DNA from: an uncultured delta proteobacterium
GTDB lineage: Bacteria; Myxococcota_A; Polyangia; Polyangiales; Polyangiaceae
Assembly (NCBI GenBank): GCA_903906315.1
Contig: CAIVJW010000255.1
Span: forward strand, 1-64,000
DNA: 64,000 bases
Direction: 5' to 3'
Position 1 is the first letter of the stretch, and each line of letters begins with the position of its first letter. The notes below the pieces were generated by a model. It did no database searches. It was not told the origin of the DNA and saw nothing but the letters and a program-made list of their open reading frames with translations. A program made the translations under genes and the position numbers. Of the stretch, positions 1-8,292 are shown in pieces.

Positions 1-2
1 CG

Positions 3-146
3 GCCAGCGCGCGCGCGCCGGTCGGCCCGGTCGGCAAGGGCCCCCGCACGGGGCCGACGGCCCCCGCGAAGACGGGCGAGGCGCCGACCGGGACGGCGAC
101 GAAGGCCGGCGGCGTCGCGCCGACCCTGCGGATCAAGACCGAGTAG
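3..146 (+). CDS. C-terminal tail of a truncated gene, Ala/Pro/Thr-rich
   Basis: Only the last 47 codons are in the window; the frame runs from the left edge to a TAG at 144-146. The tail is low-complexity, rich in Ala, Pro, Gly and Thr with scattered Lys/Arg, and ends in LRIKTE. Such disordered tails end many myxobacterial Ser/Thr kinases, including those at 10.2-11.9 kb and 19.0-20.3 kb, so a kinase or other membrane-anchored regulator is possible. That is inference; no domain is visible. Codon use matches the neighbours. Confidence 0.5.
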   Translation, partial: ASARAPVGPVGKGPRTGPTAPAKTGEAPTGTATKAGGVAPTLRIKTE

Positions 147-215
147 CGCGGAGGCGCGCGGACACGTCGGCGACGAACGTCGACGCCCGGGTGGTGTAGG
201 CTCCGCGGGTCCGCC

Positions 216-1796
216 TTGAAGCGCTCCCTCCCCTCGCCGACGCGAACGATCTTCGTCTCGGTCGCGATCGCCCTCGCGACGGTGCCGGGCCTCGCCGGCG
301 CGCAGCCCACGCCGCGCTTCAAGCCGCGCGCCCCTCAGCCGGCGGCTGCGCCCTCGAGCCCGGCCGCCCCCCCGGCGCCCTCGCCGACGGCGCTGGAGGC
401 CTACAAGCTGCACATGGATCACGGCGTGAAGCTCTTCGAGGACAAGAACTTCGACGCCGCGATCGTCGAGTTCCAGGCCGCGCACCGCGAGCGCCCCCGC
501 GCGAGCCCGCTGCTCAACGTCGCGCTCTGCCACAAGGCGCGCTTCGAGTACCCGAAGGCGATCGCCGCGCTGGAGACCGCGATCCGCGACCACGCGGACA
601 CGATGGACGAGAAGGACCAGAAGGCCGCGCGCTCCGCGATCGACGAGATGCGATCGCTCCTCGGCACCGTGATCGTCGAGGTGTCGCCGGTGGGCGCGAC
701 GGTCGTGGTCGACGGCGAGGACCAGCCCGAGGGGACGGCGGGGCAGCCGCTCGCGATCGGCCCGGGGCAGCACCGCTTCGCGGCGAAGGCCGACGGGTAC
801 GCGACGGCCGAGATCTCGCTGCCGATCGCCTCGGGCGACACCGCGAAGGTCGTGCGGCTCGCGCTGGTGGCCGACAAGGGCTACGTGCGCGTCGACGCGC
901 TCGACCCGGCCGCGACCATCCTGATCGACCAGAAGCAGGTCGGCGCGGGCCAGTGGGCCGGGCTCGTCGCGCCGGGCACGCACGTCGTCGAGATCGTCCG
1001 CGCGGGCCAGCCTTCCTACGCGGTGCAGGTGGTCGTCGCGGCCGGCAAGTCGCAGGAGATCCGGCCTGGATCCGGCGGCGTGCCGATCGGCGCGCAGGCC
1101 GCGCGCCCGCAAGACCCCGTCGTGCTGCCTCCCCCTCCCCCGCCCGCCCCGCCCAAGCCGGAGCCGCCGGCGCCGCCGGTGAAGGGCCCGTACGCGCTCG
1201 CCATTGCCGGCCTCTTCGGGCCGATGTCGCACCCCATCGGGTTCCGCCAGCCCAAGGCCAACGCGGGCGGGCTAGGCGGCGTGCGCGTCGGCTACCGCAT
1301 CAACACGGCGTCGGCGTTCGAGCTCTCCGGCGAGTACGCGAACACCTACGTGCCGTCAGCCCTCGACACGGACACCTCGTACACGCTGCGGTCGTGGCGC
1401 CTCGGGCTGAACCTGCGGCTGATGACCCCGGGCCGCACGGTCCGACTCATCGGCACCGTCGGCGGCGGCATCGTGCACGACAGCGTGAAGTTCTCGCTGA
1501 GCGACCGGGTGCGCGAGGTCCTCGTCGACCACAAGGTCCCCGACCACGACGGCATCCGCGACACGTGGGCCGAGTGCGGCGTGAAGTGCCTGCCGGCCGC
1601 GGGCGTCGATCCCTTCCTGCAGGCCGAGATCGGCGTCGAGCTCGACTTCAGGAACGTGCTGCTCGGGCTGACGGTGCACGGCATGCTCCAGTCCGCGCGC
1701 GGCATCGTGACGCAGGCCGACGCCGACATCTACGACGGATCGAACCCGCTCGTGCACCTCGGCGGGCGCCTGCACGCGGGCTACGCATTCTGGTGA
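216..1796 (+). CDS. TPR-PEGA protein with C-terminal beta-barrel-like domain
   Basis: 526 residues from a TTG start. That start gives a good signal peptide (residues 1-29, ending GLAGA), and the next ATG lies inside the TPR region. Residues 60-150 form a TPR-like helical repeat (FEDKNFDAAIVEFQAA, then PRASPLLNVALCHKA). Residues 152-290 hold two PEGA-type beta domains with the typical VEVSPVGATVVVDG and VRVDALDPAATILID strands. A proline-rich hinge follows at 300-325. The last 200 residues have alternating aromatic/hydrophobic strands and end in an aromatic residue (AGYAFW), which suggests an outer-membrane barrel. Proteins of this build are common and uncharacterised in myxobacteria. A role in envelope scaffolding is inference. 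Confidence 0.85.
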   Translation: MKRSLPSPTRTIFVSVAIALATVPGLAGAQPTPRFKPRAPQPAAAPSSPAAPPAPSPTALEAYKLHMDHGVKLFEDKNFDAAIVEFQAAHRERPRASPLLNVALCHKARFEYPKAIAALETAIRDHADTMDEKDQKAARSAIDEMRSLLGTVIVEVSPVGATVVVDGEDQPEGTAGQPLAIGPGQHRFAAKADGYATAEISLPIASGDTAKVVRLALVADKGYVRVDALDPAATILIDQKQVGAGQWAGLVAPGTHVVEIVRAGQPSYAVQVVVAAGKSQEIRPGSGGVPIGAQAARPQDPVVLPPPPPPAPPKPEPPAPPVKGPYALAIAGLFGPMSHPIGFRQPKANAGGLGGVRVGYRINTASAFELSGEYANTYVPSALDTDTSYTLRSWRLGLNLRLMTPGRTVRLIGTVGGGIVHDSVKFSLSDRVREVLVDHKVPDHDGIRDTWAECGVKCLPAAGVDPFLQAEIGVELDFRNVLLGLTVHGMLQSARGIVTQADADIYDGSNPLVHLGGRLHAGYAFW

Positions 1797-1862
1797 GCTG
1801 GTGAGGGGGCCCGCGCGGGGGCGTCCGAACTGGGAGCCGGCGCGGCGACGGGGTTGCGGAAG

Positions 1863-1934
1863 GCCGGGTCCGCGGGACAGCGGCCGCGCCACGCCTCTCG
1901 GCCTGGCCCAGCGCGCCGGTCCCGCGGACCCGGC
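1863..1934. terminator. 16-bp perfect stem between convergent genes
   Basis: Arms at 1863-1878 and 1919-1934 are exact inverted repeats (GCCGGGTCCGCGGGAC and its complement) around a 40-base loop that is itself GC-rich. The structure lies between the stop codons of two convergent genes. There is no U tract on either strand, so it is a terminator-like hairpin rather than a textbook intrinsic terminator. Confidence 0.55.
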
Positions 1935-1941
1935 AGCGACG

Positions 1942-3099
1942 CTACTTCTTCTGCGGCTTCGGGGTGCTCGCCACCTCGGGGATCGCGAGGGGCAGCGGCG
2001 CCTTCCAGCCAGCCGACGCGAAGCCGCTGGTGATGGCGTCGATCGCGTCGCCCTCGAACGCGAGGAGATCGGCCGTCATCGCGGCGCGCGGGATGAGGAG
2101 CGCCACGTCGGCCAGCCACTTGGCGGTGCCCTTGACCGTCTCCCCGAGGAGCGCGTCCATCTCGATCTTGCCCATGTCCTCGGGCGTCAGGCCGTTCAGG
2201 GTGACCTTCGGCTTCAGGCCCTCGAGCGTCAGCTTGATGTCGAGACCCTGGAGCTGCGGACGCTTGCCCGTCTGGGCCTCGATCGTGTCGGCCACGATGT
2301 CCGCGACGACGGCGACGAGCTTGTTCGTGTCGGCCATCTCCGGCATGGCGAGGGGGTAGCGCAGGAGCGCGACGCTGTTCGAGAGGCTCGCGTCGTCGAC
2401 CGCCTTGCGCAGGTTCACGAGGGTCGGGCCGACCTTGTCGCGCACGTCCGCCGCGACCTTCGCCGACATCTCCTTCGCGTCCGCGAGGAACTTCTTGACG
2501 AGCGGATCGACCTCGTCCGAGGCCTTGTCGATCTCCTCGCCGAGCTTGGCCTTCGCGTCCTTGTGGGCCTGCTTGTCGGCGTCGGTCTTGGCGTCGTCGA
2601 TCGCCTTGTCCTCCTCCGCCTGCTTCGCCTTGAGAGCAGCGACCTGCTTCTTCTTCTCGAGGATCTTGACGTAGCTCGCGTTGATGTCCGCGCCGACGAG
2701 CGTGAGCAGGTTGGGCGTGCCCTTCTCCTGCGACTTGACGGCGGCGAGCATCTTGACCCACGCCTCGGAGGGCAGCACCTTCACGGGCTTCGCGCCCGAG
2801 GTGTAGCCGACCGTCGTCTTGAGCCCGTCGAGGGTCGCCTTCGCGTCATCCGGCGAAGCGGCAAAAGCCTTCATCCAGGCCGAGTCGGCGTCGACCGGAG
2901 TGGCCACGAGCAGGCGCTCGACCTCCTTGGCGGTCACCGAGGCGTTCGAGGCGCGGCGGGCGACGACCGAGAGCGGCGCCGACTCGTCGAGCGCGAACAT
3001 GACCCTGGGATTCGCCAGGGCCCCCATCATGCTGCAGCCGGTGGAGCCCGTCAGCACGGAGAGCGCAAACAGCAGAGTGGCAAGCATCCGGCTCGCCAT
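1942..3099 (-). CDS. coiled-coil lipoprotein, function unknown
   Basis: 385 residues from the ATG at 3099. A GTG nine codons upstream (3126) is also possible. The N terminus is a lipoprotein signal with lipobox STGC (Cys at about residue 22), so the protein should be membrane-anchored in the envelope. Residues about 145-215 are rich in Lys, Ala, Glu and Asp with heptad spacing, typical of a coiled coil. The C-terminal half repeats the phrase [20 protein letters not shown] do not recognise the family. The gene converges on the preceding TPR-PEGA gene across a strong palindrome and is divergent from acs. Confidence 0.75.
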   Translation of the reverse strand: MASRMLATLLFALSVLTGSTGCSMMGALANPRVMFALDESAPLSVVARRASNASVTAKEVERLLVATPVDADSAWMKAFAASPDDAKATLDGLKTTVGYTSGAKPVKVLPSEAWVKMLAAVKSQEKGTPNLLTLVGADINASYVKILEKKKQVAALKAKQAEEDKAIDDAKTDADKQAHKDAKAKLGEEIDKASDEVDPLVKKFLADAKEMSAKVAADVRDKVGPTLVNLRKAVDDASLSNSVALLRYPLAMPEMADTNKLVAVVADIVADTIEAQTGKRPQLQGLDIKLTLEGLKPKVTLNGLTPEDMGKIEMDALLGETVKGTAKWLADVALLIPRAAMTADLLAFEGDAIDAITSGFASAGWKAPLPLAIPEVASTPKPQKK

Positions 3100-3144
3100 C
3101 CGCGTCTTATCAACGCGACGTGTCATGTGTAGTCGATTCTCCCC

Positions 3145-3159
3145 CCGGCCTGGGGCCGG
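3145..3159. promoter_or_regulatory. CCGGCC-TGG-GGCCGG palindrome in divergent intergenic region
   Basis: A perfect 6-bp inverted repeat with a 3-base spacer lies between the divergent lipoprotein gene (start 3099 or 3126, minus) and acs (start 3396, plus). It could be an operator or a leader hairpin for the minus-strand gene. Random occurrence is not negligible in DNA this G+C-rich. Confidence 0.2.
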
Positions 3160-3395
3160 AATTCACTTCACGAAATCGAAGGATGCCAACGACATCCGAG
3201 GAGCCGTGGCGCTTATCAGCGCTCGCCCCCGGCGACAAGGCAGCCCCACCGACAGCAGGGCCGGCGCGCCCGGCGGCCGCAGGCGCACTCCGGCGCCGGG
3301 GGGTTCGCGGTTCCTCCCGCGGCAGCCACGTTGCTACCCTGGTCGATGCGCGACCCACGCCGGGCGGCGGGAGCGACGGTCGCGCGCGAGGCCCC

Positions 3396-5360
3396 ATGTC
3401 GAACGACGCCATCACGACGCACCTCAAAGAGACCCGTCGGTTCGAGCCGCCGGAGGCCTTCGCCGCCGGCGCGCGCGTGCCGTCACGCGAGGCCTACGAG
3501 GCCCTCTACCGCGAGAGCCTCGACGACCCCGACGGGTTCTGGCGCCGGGAGGCGAGCGATCTCGTCTTTCGCACGCCGTGGACGCAGGCGCTCGAGTGGA
3601 CGCCGCCGCACGCGAAGTGGTTCCTCGGCGCGACGCTCAACGCGAGCGAGAGCTGCCTCGACCGGCACCTCGGGACGGCGCGCAGGAACAAGGCGGCGAT
3701 CCTCTGGGAGGGCGAGCACGGCGCCACGCGCACGCTGACGTACGCGGAGCTCCACCGCGAGGTCTGCCGGCTCGCGAACGGGCTCGCGTCCCTCGGCGTC
3801 GTCGCGGGCGATCGCGTCGCGATCTACATGGGCATGGTCCCGGAGGTCGTCGTGGCGATGCTCGCGTGCGCGCGCCTCGGCGCCGTGCACACGGTCGTCT
3901 TCGGCGGCTTCGCGGCGGACGCGCTGCGCGACCGCATCCAGGACTCGCAGGCGAAGGTCGTCATCACGCAGGACGGCGCGTGGCGCCGCGGCAGCGCGCT
4001 CGGCCTCAAGCAGACGGTCGACCAGGCGCTCGACCAGCCGGAGGCGAAGAGCGTCACGCACGCGATCGTCTACCGCCACCTCGGCGAGGCCGTCTGCCCG
4101 GTGCACATGAAGCGCGACCGCGACGTGTGGTGGCACGAGCTCGTCGACGGGCAGCCGCTGCGCCGCGAGGCCACCGTCGTCGACGCCGAGCACCCGCTCT
4201 TCATCCTCTACACCTCGGGATCGACCGGCAAGCCGAAGGGCGTCCTGCACACGACCGCGGGCTACCTCGTCGGCGCGCACGTGACGACCAAGTACGTCTT
4301 CGATCTGCGCGAGGAGGACGTGTACTGGTGCACGGCCGACGTCGGCTGGGTGACGGGGCACAGCTACCTCGTCTACGGCCCGCTCTCGAACGGCGCGACC
4401 TGCCTCATGTACGAGGGAGCGCCGAATTTCCCCGACTGGGGCCGCTATTGGCGCCTGATCGAGAAGCACGGCGTGACGATCTTCTACACGGCGCCGACCG
4501 CGATTCGATCGTTCATCCGGCAAGGCGACGAGTGGCCTGCGAAGAGCGACCTGTCGAGCCTGCGCCTGCTCGGCACGGTCGGCGAGCCCATCAACCCGGA
4601 GGCCTGGACCTGGTACCACCGCGTGATCGGCGGCGGCCGCTGCCCCATCGTGGACACGTGGTGGCAGACCGAGACGGGCTCGATCATGATGACGACCCTG
4701 CCGGGCGCGAGCGCGTCGAAGCCCGGAGCGACGGGACTGCCGATGTTCGGCGTCGTACCCGCCGTGGTGCACTCCGACGGGACCCAGGTCGGCGCCGACG
4801 AGGGCGGCCTGCTGGTGATCCTGAAGCCGTGGCCGTCGATGCTGCGCACGGTGTGGGGCGACGACGACCGCTACAAGCAGCAGTACTGGAGCGACGTCCC
4901 CGGCGCGTACTTCACCGGCGACGGCGCGCGCTGCGACGCCGAGGGCTACCACTGGGTCGTCGGGCGCGTCGACGACGTGCTCAACGTCGCGGGGCACCGC
5001 CTCGGCACCGCCGAGATCGAGAGCGCGCTCGTGAGCCACCCGGCCGTGGCCGAGGCCGCCGCGGTGGGCCGCCCCGACGACCTCAAGGGGCAGGCGCTCG
5101 TCGTCTTCGTCTCGACCAAGCCCGGCTACGTGCCCGGCCCCGAGCTCGCCATCGCGCTCGGCGAGCACGTCGGGCGCGAGATCGGCAAATTCGCCCGGCC
5201 CGACACGATCCGCTTCGCCGACGCGCTGCCGAAGACGCGGAGCGGGAAGATCATGCGCCGCTTCCTCAAGGACATCGCGGCCGGCCGCGAGACGACGGGC
5301 GACACCTCGACGATCGAGGACCTGGGCGTGCTCGCGAAGCTGCGAGCGGACGACGGCTGA
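3396..5360 (+). CDS. acs: acetyl-CoA synthetase
   Basis: 654 residues, the usual length for Acs. The enzyme activates acetate with ATP to acetyl-AMP and then transfers it to CoA in the cytoplasm. The ATG at 3396 was chosen because an open frame extending 92 codons upstream has no Acs-like sequence. Visible ANL-family motifs: P-loop [10 protein letters not shown] at about residue 272, [12 protein letters not shown] at about 390, DTWWQTETG at about 420 (the second Trp limits the pocket to acetate in known Acs), and the acetylatable lysine motif RSGKIMRR at about 615. The gene stands alone, divergent from a lipoprotein gene and convergent with a MYXO-CTERM protein gene. Propionyl-CoA synthetase is the main alternative. 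Confidence 0.95.
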   Translation: MSNDAITTHLKETRRFEPPEAFAAGARVPSREAYEALYRESLDDPDGFWRREASDLVFRTPWTQALEWTPPHAKWFLGATLNASESCLDRHLGTARRNKAAILWEGEHGATRTLTYAELHREVCRLANGLASLGVVAGDRVAIYMGMVPEVVVAMLACARLGAVHTVVFGGFAADALRDRIQDSQAKVVITQDGAWRRGSALGLKQTVDQALDQPEAKSVTHAIVYRHLGEAVCPVHMKRDRDVWWHELVDGQPLRREATVVDAEHPLFILYTSGSTGKPKGVLHTTAGYLVGAHVTTKYVFDLREEDVYWCTADVGWVTGHSYLVYGPLSNGATCLMYEGAPNFPDWGRYWRLIEKHGVTIFYTAPTAIRSFIRQGDEWPAKSDLSSLRLLGTVGEPINPEAWTWYHRVIGGGRCPIVDTWWQTETGSIMMTTLPGASASKPGATGLPMFGVVPAVVHSDGTQVGADEGGLLVILKPWPSMLRTVWGDDDRYKQQYWSDVPGAYFTGDGARCDAEGYHWVVGRVDDVLNVAGHRLGTAEIESALVSHPAVAEAAAVGRPDDLKGQALVVFVSTKPGYVPGPELAIALGEHVGREIGKFARPDTIRFADALPKTRSGKIMRRFLKDIAAGRETTGDTSTIEDLGVLAKLRADDG

Positions 5361-5368
5361 GCTTGCGG

Positions 5369-5396
5369 CCGCGCCGTCACCCACGTGGCGGCGCGG
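5369..5396. terminator. 12-bp stem, 4-base loop, between convergent genes
   Basis: Arms CCGCGCCGTCAC (5369-5380) and GTGGCGGCGCGG (5385-5396) pair over 12 bp with one T-G wobble and a CCAC loop. The hairpin starts nine bases after the acs stop codon and precedes the end of the convergent MYXO-CTERM gene. No U tract follows, but position and strength fit a bidirectional terminator. Confidence 0.6.
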
Positions 5397-5489
5397 TCAG
5401 ATCGCGCAGCAGACGGTAGCCTGCGCCTGGACCTCGACGCCGCCGGAGAGCTGGATCGAGTCGGCGACCGGTGAGCAGGCGGCCGGCGT

Positions 5490-6356
5490 TCAGGCCCGCC
5501 GCGAGCGACGCCGCGCGAGCGCGAGGCCGAGCGCGCCGAGCGCGGCGACCAGCCCCGCGTCCGTGGCCGGGACGCCCGCGACGCGGCAGCCGCAGCCGCC
5601 CTGCTTCGGCGCGACGGGCGGCGGCGCGGGGGCCTCGACGGGCGCCTCGGGCACGGCGGGCTCTGCGGCCTCCTCCTTCTTGCCATCGTCCTTGGCGTCG
5701 CCCTTCGCGTCGGCCTTCGCGTCGCCCTTCTTGCCGTCGTCCTTGGCGCCGCCCTTCTTGCCGGTGTTGCGCTCGTCCGCGTCGACCTTCTTCGTGTCCT
5801 TCTCCTTGCCGGTGCCGAAGACCATCGCGCGACGGTCGACGACCGCGTTGTCGCCGAGGAGACGCAGGTTGATCGGCGATCCGATCGTCGCGCCGTCGCT
5901 CTCGCGCTTGATGGTGAGCGTGTACTCGCCCGCCTCGAAGCCGCGGTCGCGACGGATGACGAAGTCGAACTTGGTCAGCGGGAAGGTCTTGCCGCTGGCG
6001 TCCGCGAAGCCGACGTCCATGCCCTCGTTGTTCGGGGTCTGATTCTGCAGCGCCTTCTTCACGAGCACCGGCTTGTCCGGCGACTTGTCGTTCAACTGGC
6101 GCTCGTACTCGACCTTGTGGTCGAACGTGAAGATCATCGGCACGTGCGCGATGGGCGGCGGCGCGGGCAGCTTGATGGTCATCATCAGCTTCCAGCGGCC
6201 GTCGCTCTCCTCCGGGGCGGTGCTCGTCACCGACACGCTGCCGACGGCGAGCGCGGCGCGCGGCGCGAGCAGCACGCAGGCGAGGGCGAGCGCGACCGCG
6301 AGGAGGCGCAGGAGCCAGGGGGCACGATTCGGGAGGGACAAGCGGGCGCGTTCCAT
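5490..6356 (-). CDS. secreted protein with MYXO-CTERM sorting signal
   Basis: 288 residues from the ATG at 6356. The upstream continuation of the frame lies antisense to the next gene and was discarded. Residues 1-37 form a signal peptide ending in RAALA. A beta-rich region follows (about 38-180). Residues 180-235 are a Lys/Asp/Gly/Ala low-complexity linker with repeated KGDAK/DDGKK units, then a Pro-rich stretch. The C terminus has the tripartite MYXO-CTERM layout: a Gly-Cys motif (GCGCR), a hydrophobic helix (LVAALGALGLALA) and an Arg cluster (RRRSRR). By family knowledge such tails are processed by a myxosortase and leave the protein on the cell surface. The function of the beta domain is unknown. 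Confidence 0.85.
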   Translation of the reverse strand: MERARLSLPNRAPWLLRLLAVALALACVLLAPRAALAVGSVSVTSTAPEESDGRWKLMMTIKLPAPPPIAHVPMIFTFDHKVEYERQLNDKSPDKPVLVKKALQNQTPNNEGMDVGFADASGKTFPLTKFDFVIRRDRGFEAGEYTLTIKRESDGATIGSPINLRLLGDNAVVDRRAMVFGTGKEKDTKKVDADERNTGKKGGAKDDGKKGDAKADAKGDAKDDGKKEEAAEPAVPEAPVEAPAPPPVAPKQGGCGCRVAGVPATDAGLVAALGALGLALARRRSRRA

Positions 6357-6412
6357 GGGCGGGAACGTACCAGGGAACGGGCGCGAGGAAGAGCGGGCGC
6401 GAGCGCGAGCCC

Positions 6413-7018
6413 TCAGGGAAACCAGAACAGCTTGTCGTTCAGCGGCTTGTAGCAAGCCTCGCGCGCCGCGTCCTCGTCGGGCTTGCAGCCAGACGACTCG
6501 AGGCAGCCGGCGATCTCGTGCAGCGCGGCCTGGTTGTAGACGATCGTGAACGTCGCTCGGACGGCGCTCTCCAGCTTGTCTATCGCCTTCTTGCAGTCGT
6601 CGACCGAGATCTTCTCGCAGCGGTCCATGCGCGCGCACCGGGCCGCGAGCACCTCGCGCGCGGAGGCCTCGTCGGGCCGCAGCGCGACCGTGACCTCGTC
6701 GTTGCATTCGCCGAGGAGCTGGCTGCGATCGGGGGCCTTCGCGCCCGCGGCCTCCGTGCGCGCGACGAGGCACTTCGTCATGCCCTTCAGGTACTGCGCC
6801 GAGGCGGTCGGGAAGGCCGATCGGCAGGACGCCGCGTGGTCCCACTTGTCCCCCGCCCCATCCAGCTTGGCGAGCGCCGCGCACCAGCTCGCCTGCGCGG
6901 TCGAGATGCCGGGGCGGTCGGGGTAGTTGGCCCCTGGGCCGCCGGCGCAAGCGGCGAGGAGCAGCGGGAGCGCGACCGCGAGCGCGGCCGAGGCGGCGAG
7001 GATCGGACGGCGAATCAT
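6413..7018 (-). CDS. cysteine-rich lipoprotein, function unknown
   Basis: 201 residues from the ATG at 7018; a GTG six codons upstream (7036) is also possible. The signal peptide ends in a lipobox (LLAAC), so the mature protein is lipid-anchored. The mature part has about ten cysteines spread over helical segments, including ARCARMDRCEKISVDDCKK and CLESSGCKPDED, suggesting several disulfides in the periplasm or at the surface. The pattern of Cys-containing helices with Asp/Glu-Lys spacing is frequent in myxobacterial lipoproteins of unknown role. It lies 56 bases upstream of the MYXO-CTERM gene on the same strand, so the two may be co-transcribed. Confidence 0.75.
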   Translation of the reverse strand: MIRRPILAASAALAVALPLLLAACAGGPGANYPDRPGISTAQASWCAALAKLDGAGDKWDHAASCRSAFPTASAQYLKGMTKCLVARTEAAGAKAPDRSQLLGECNDEVTVALRPDEASAREVLAARCARMDRCEKISVDDCKKAIDKLESAVRATFTIVYNQAALHEIAGCLESSGCKPDEDAAREACYKPLNDKLFWFP

Positions 7019-7119
7019 GGGCCGAGACGCTACCACGAGCGGCGCGTCGACCGCCCGAGGTCCTCGCGCGGCGCCCCCAGCCGGTGTCGCCCCGCCCCGC
7101 GCGGTGCTAGACGCGACGC

Positions 7120-8235
7120 ATGCCCGTTTCCCGCCCCCTCGGAGCCGACGCCGCCATCTCGTTCGTCAAGCGCATCGCGCTCGCCGTCGCGCTGCTCGTC
7201 GTGGGCATCGTCGTCGCGACGTCCTGCGTCGCGCGCGTCGACGCGGGCCACGTCGGCATCCGCGTGAAGCTCGCGGGCAGCTCGCGCGGCGTCGACGACA
7301 TCCCCATCGTTACGGGCTGGGTGGCGTACAACCCGCTCGCCGAGCAGCTCGTCATGTTCCCGACCAGCGTGCAGAACGTGGTCTGGACGAAGGACCCGCA
7401 CGAGGGGGCCGCGCACGACGAGTCGATCACCTTCTCGGCGCGCGAGGGCGTGAACATCAACGCGGACATCGGCCTCTCGTTCCACGTCGAGCCGACGCGC
7501 GCGCCGCACCTCTACCTCAAGTTCCGCAAGCTGAACGTGCTCGAGCTGGCCGACGGCTTCGTGCGCAACGCCGTGCGCGAGTCGTTCAACATGGTCGCGT
7601 CGCAGATGCCGGTTCAGGAGATCTACGGTTCCGGCAAGGGCAAGATGGTCGCCGACGTCACGAAGAAGCTGCAGGACCAGCTCGCCCCGGACGGCTTCGT
7701 GATCGACCAGCTGACCATCAACGGCGCGCTCCGGCTGCCCGAGAACGTCGCGCAGGCGATCAACCGCGCGATGGAGGCGACGCAGCAGGCGATCCAGGCC
7801 GAGAACCGCGTCCGCCAGGTGCGCGCCGAGGCCGAGCAGGCGATCACGCAGGCCGAGGGCCTCGCCAGCGCGGCGCGCGCGCGGGCCCGCGGCGAGGCGG
7901 ACGCGCGCCTCGTGACCGCGAAGGCCGAGGCGAAGGCGAACCTCATCCTGCGGCTGTCGACCTCGGGATCGGTGCTGCAGTACCGGGCGCTCGAGAAGTG
8001 GAACGGCAAGCTGCCGATCATGAACGGCGGCGGATCGCTGCCGATGCTGACGTTCGACGCCTCGAAGATGGCCAAGGGCGGCGACGACGACGAGAAGCGG
8101 CTGCGCGAGCTGCTCGGCGACGAGGACGACAAGCCCGCCGCCCCCGCGAAGGACGCCGAGCCCAAGGCCGAGGGCGACAAGCCGAAGGCCGACGACAAGC
8201 CGGCCGAGAAGCCGCCGGCCAAGCCCGCGAAGTAG
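7120..8235 (+). CDS. SPFH/prohibitin-family membrane protein
   Basis: 371 residues. One N-terminal membrane helix (about 18-36) is followed by an SPFH (stomatin/prohibitin/flotillin) domain at about 43-225, recognisable from DAGHVGIRVKLAG, SFHVEPTRAPHLYLKF and the amphipathic region before ERALNRAMEATQQA-like helices. Residues 230-290 form an Ala/Glu/Arg coiled coil typical of oligomeric prohibitins. The tail (about 315-371) is a Lys/Asp/Ala/Pro linker. The likely role is a large membrane scaffold that organises or protects membrane proteases. The gene is divergent from the Cys-rich lipoprotein and converges on the phosphatase gene. The N-terminal helix contains a Cys (ATSCVAR), but a lipoprotein is unlikely. 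Confidence 0.9.
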   Translation: MPVSRPLGADAAISFVKRIALAVALLVVGIVVATSCVARVDAGHVGIRVKLAGSSRGVDDIPIVTGWVAYNPLAEQLVMFPTSVQNVVWTKDPHEGAAHDESITFSAREGVNINADIGLSFHVEPTRAPHLYLKFRKLNVLELADGFVRNAVRESFNMVASQMPVQEIYGSGKGKMVADVTKKLQDQLAPDGFVIDQLTINGALRLPENVAQAINRAMEATQQAIQAENRVRQVRAEAEQAITQAEGLASAARARARGEADARLVTAKAEAKANLILRLSTSGSVLQYRALEKWNGKLPIMNGGGSLPMLTFDASKMAKGGDDDEKRLRELLGDEDDKPAAPAKDAEPKAEGDKPKADDKPAEKPPAKPAK

Positions 8236-8250
8236 TCCCGGCTCGGGCTC

Positions 8251-8268
8251 GGCGCTGCGCGCAGCGCC
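8251..8268. terminator. 18-bp perfect palindrome between convergent genes
   Basis: GGCGCTGCGCGCAGCGCC is a perfect palindrome in the 57-base gap between the SPFH gene stop (8235) and the phosphatase gene stop (8293, minus). It is probably a bidirectional terminator hairpin; there is no U tract. Confidence 0.55.
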
Positions 8269-8292
8269 CGCGAGGCGCCCGACCGCACGCCG

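Noticed and set aside
3120-3395. Upstream extension of acs by 92 codons
   Set aside because: The extension is Pro/Arg/Gly-rich and has no Acs-like sequence. Starting at 3396 gives the normal Acs length and N terminus.
3483-5384. 633-codon minus-strand frame opposite acs
   Set aside because: Arg/Val/Asp-rich shadow of acs with no recognisable domain; acs matches its family over its whole length.
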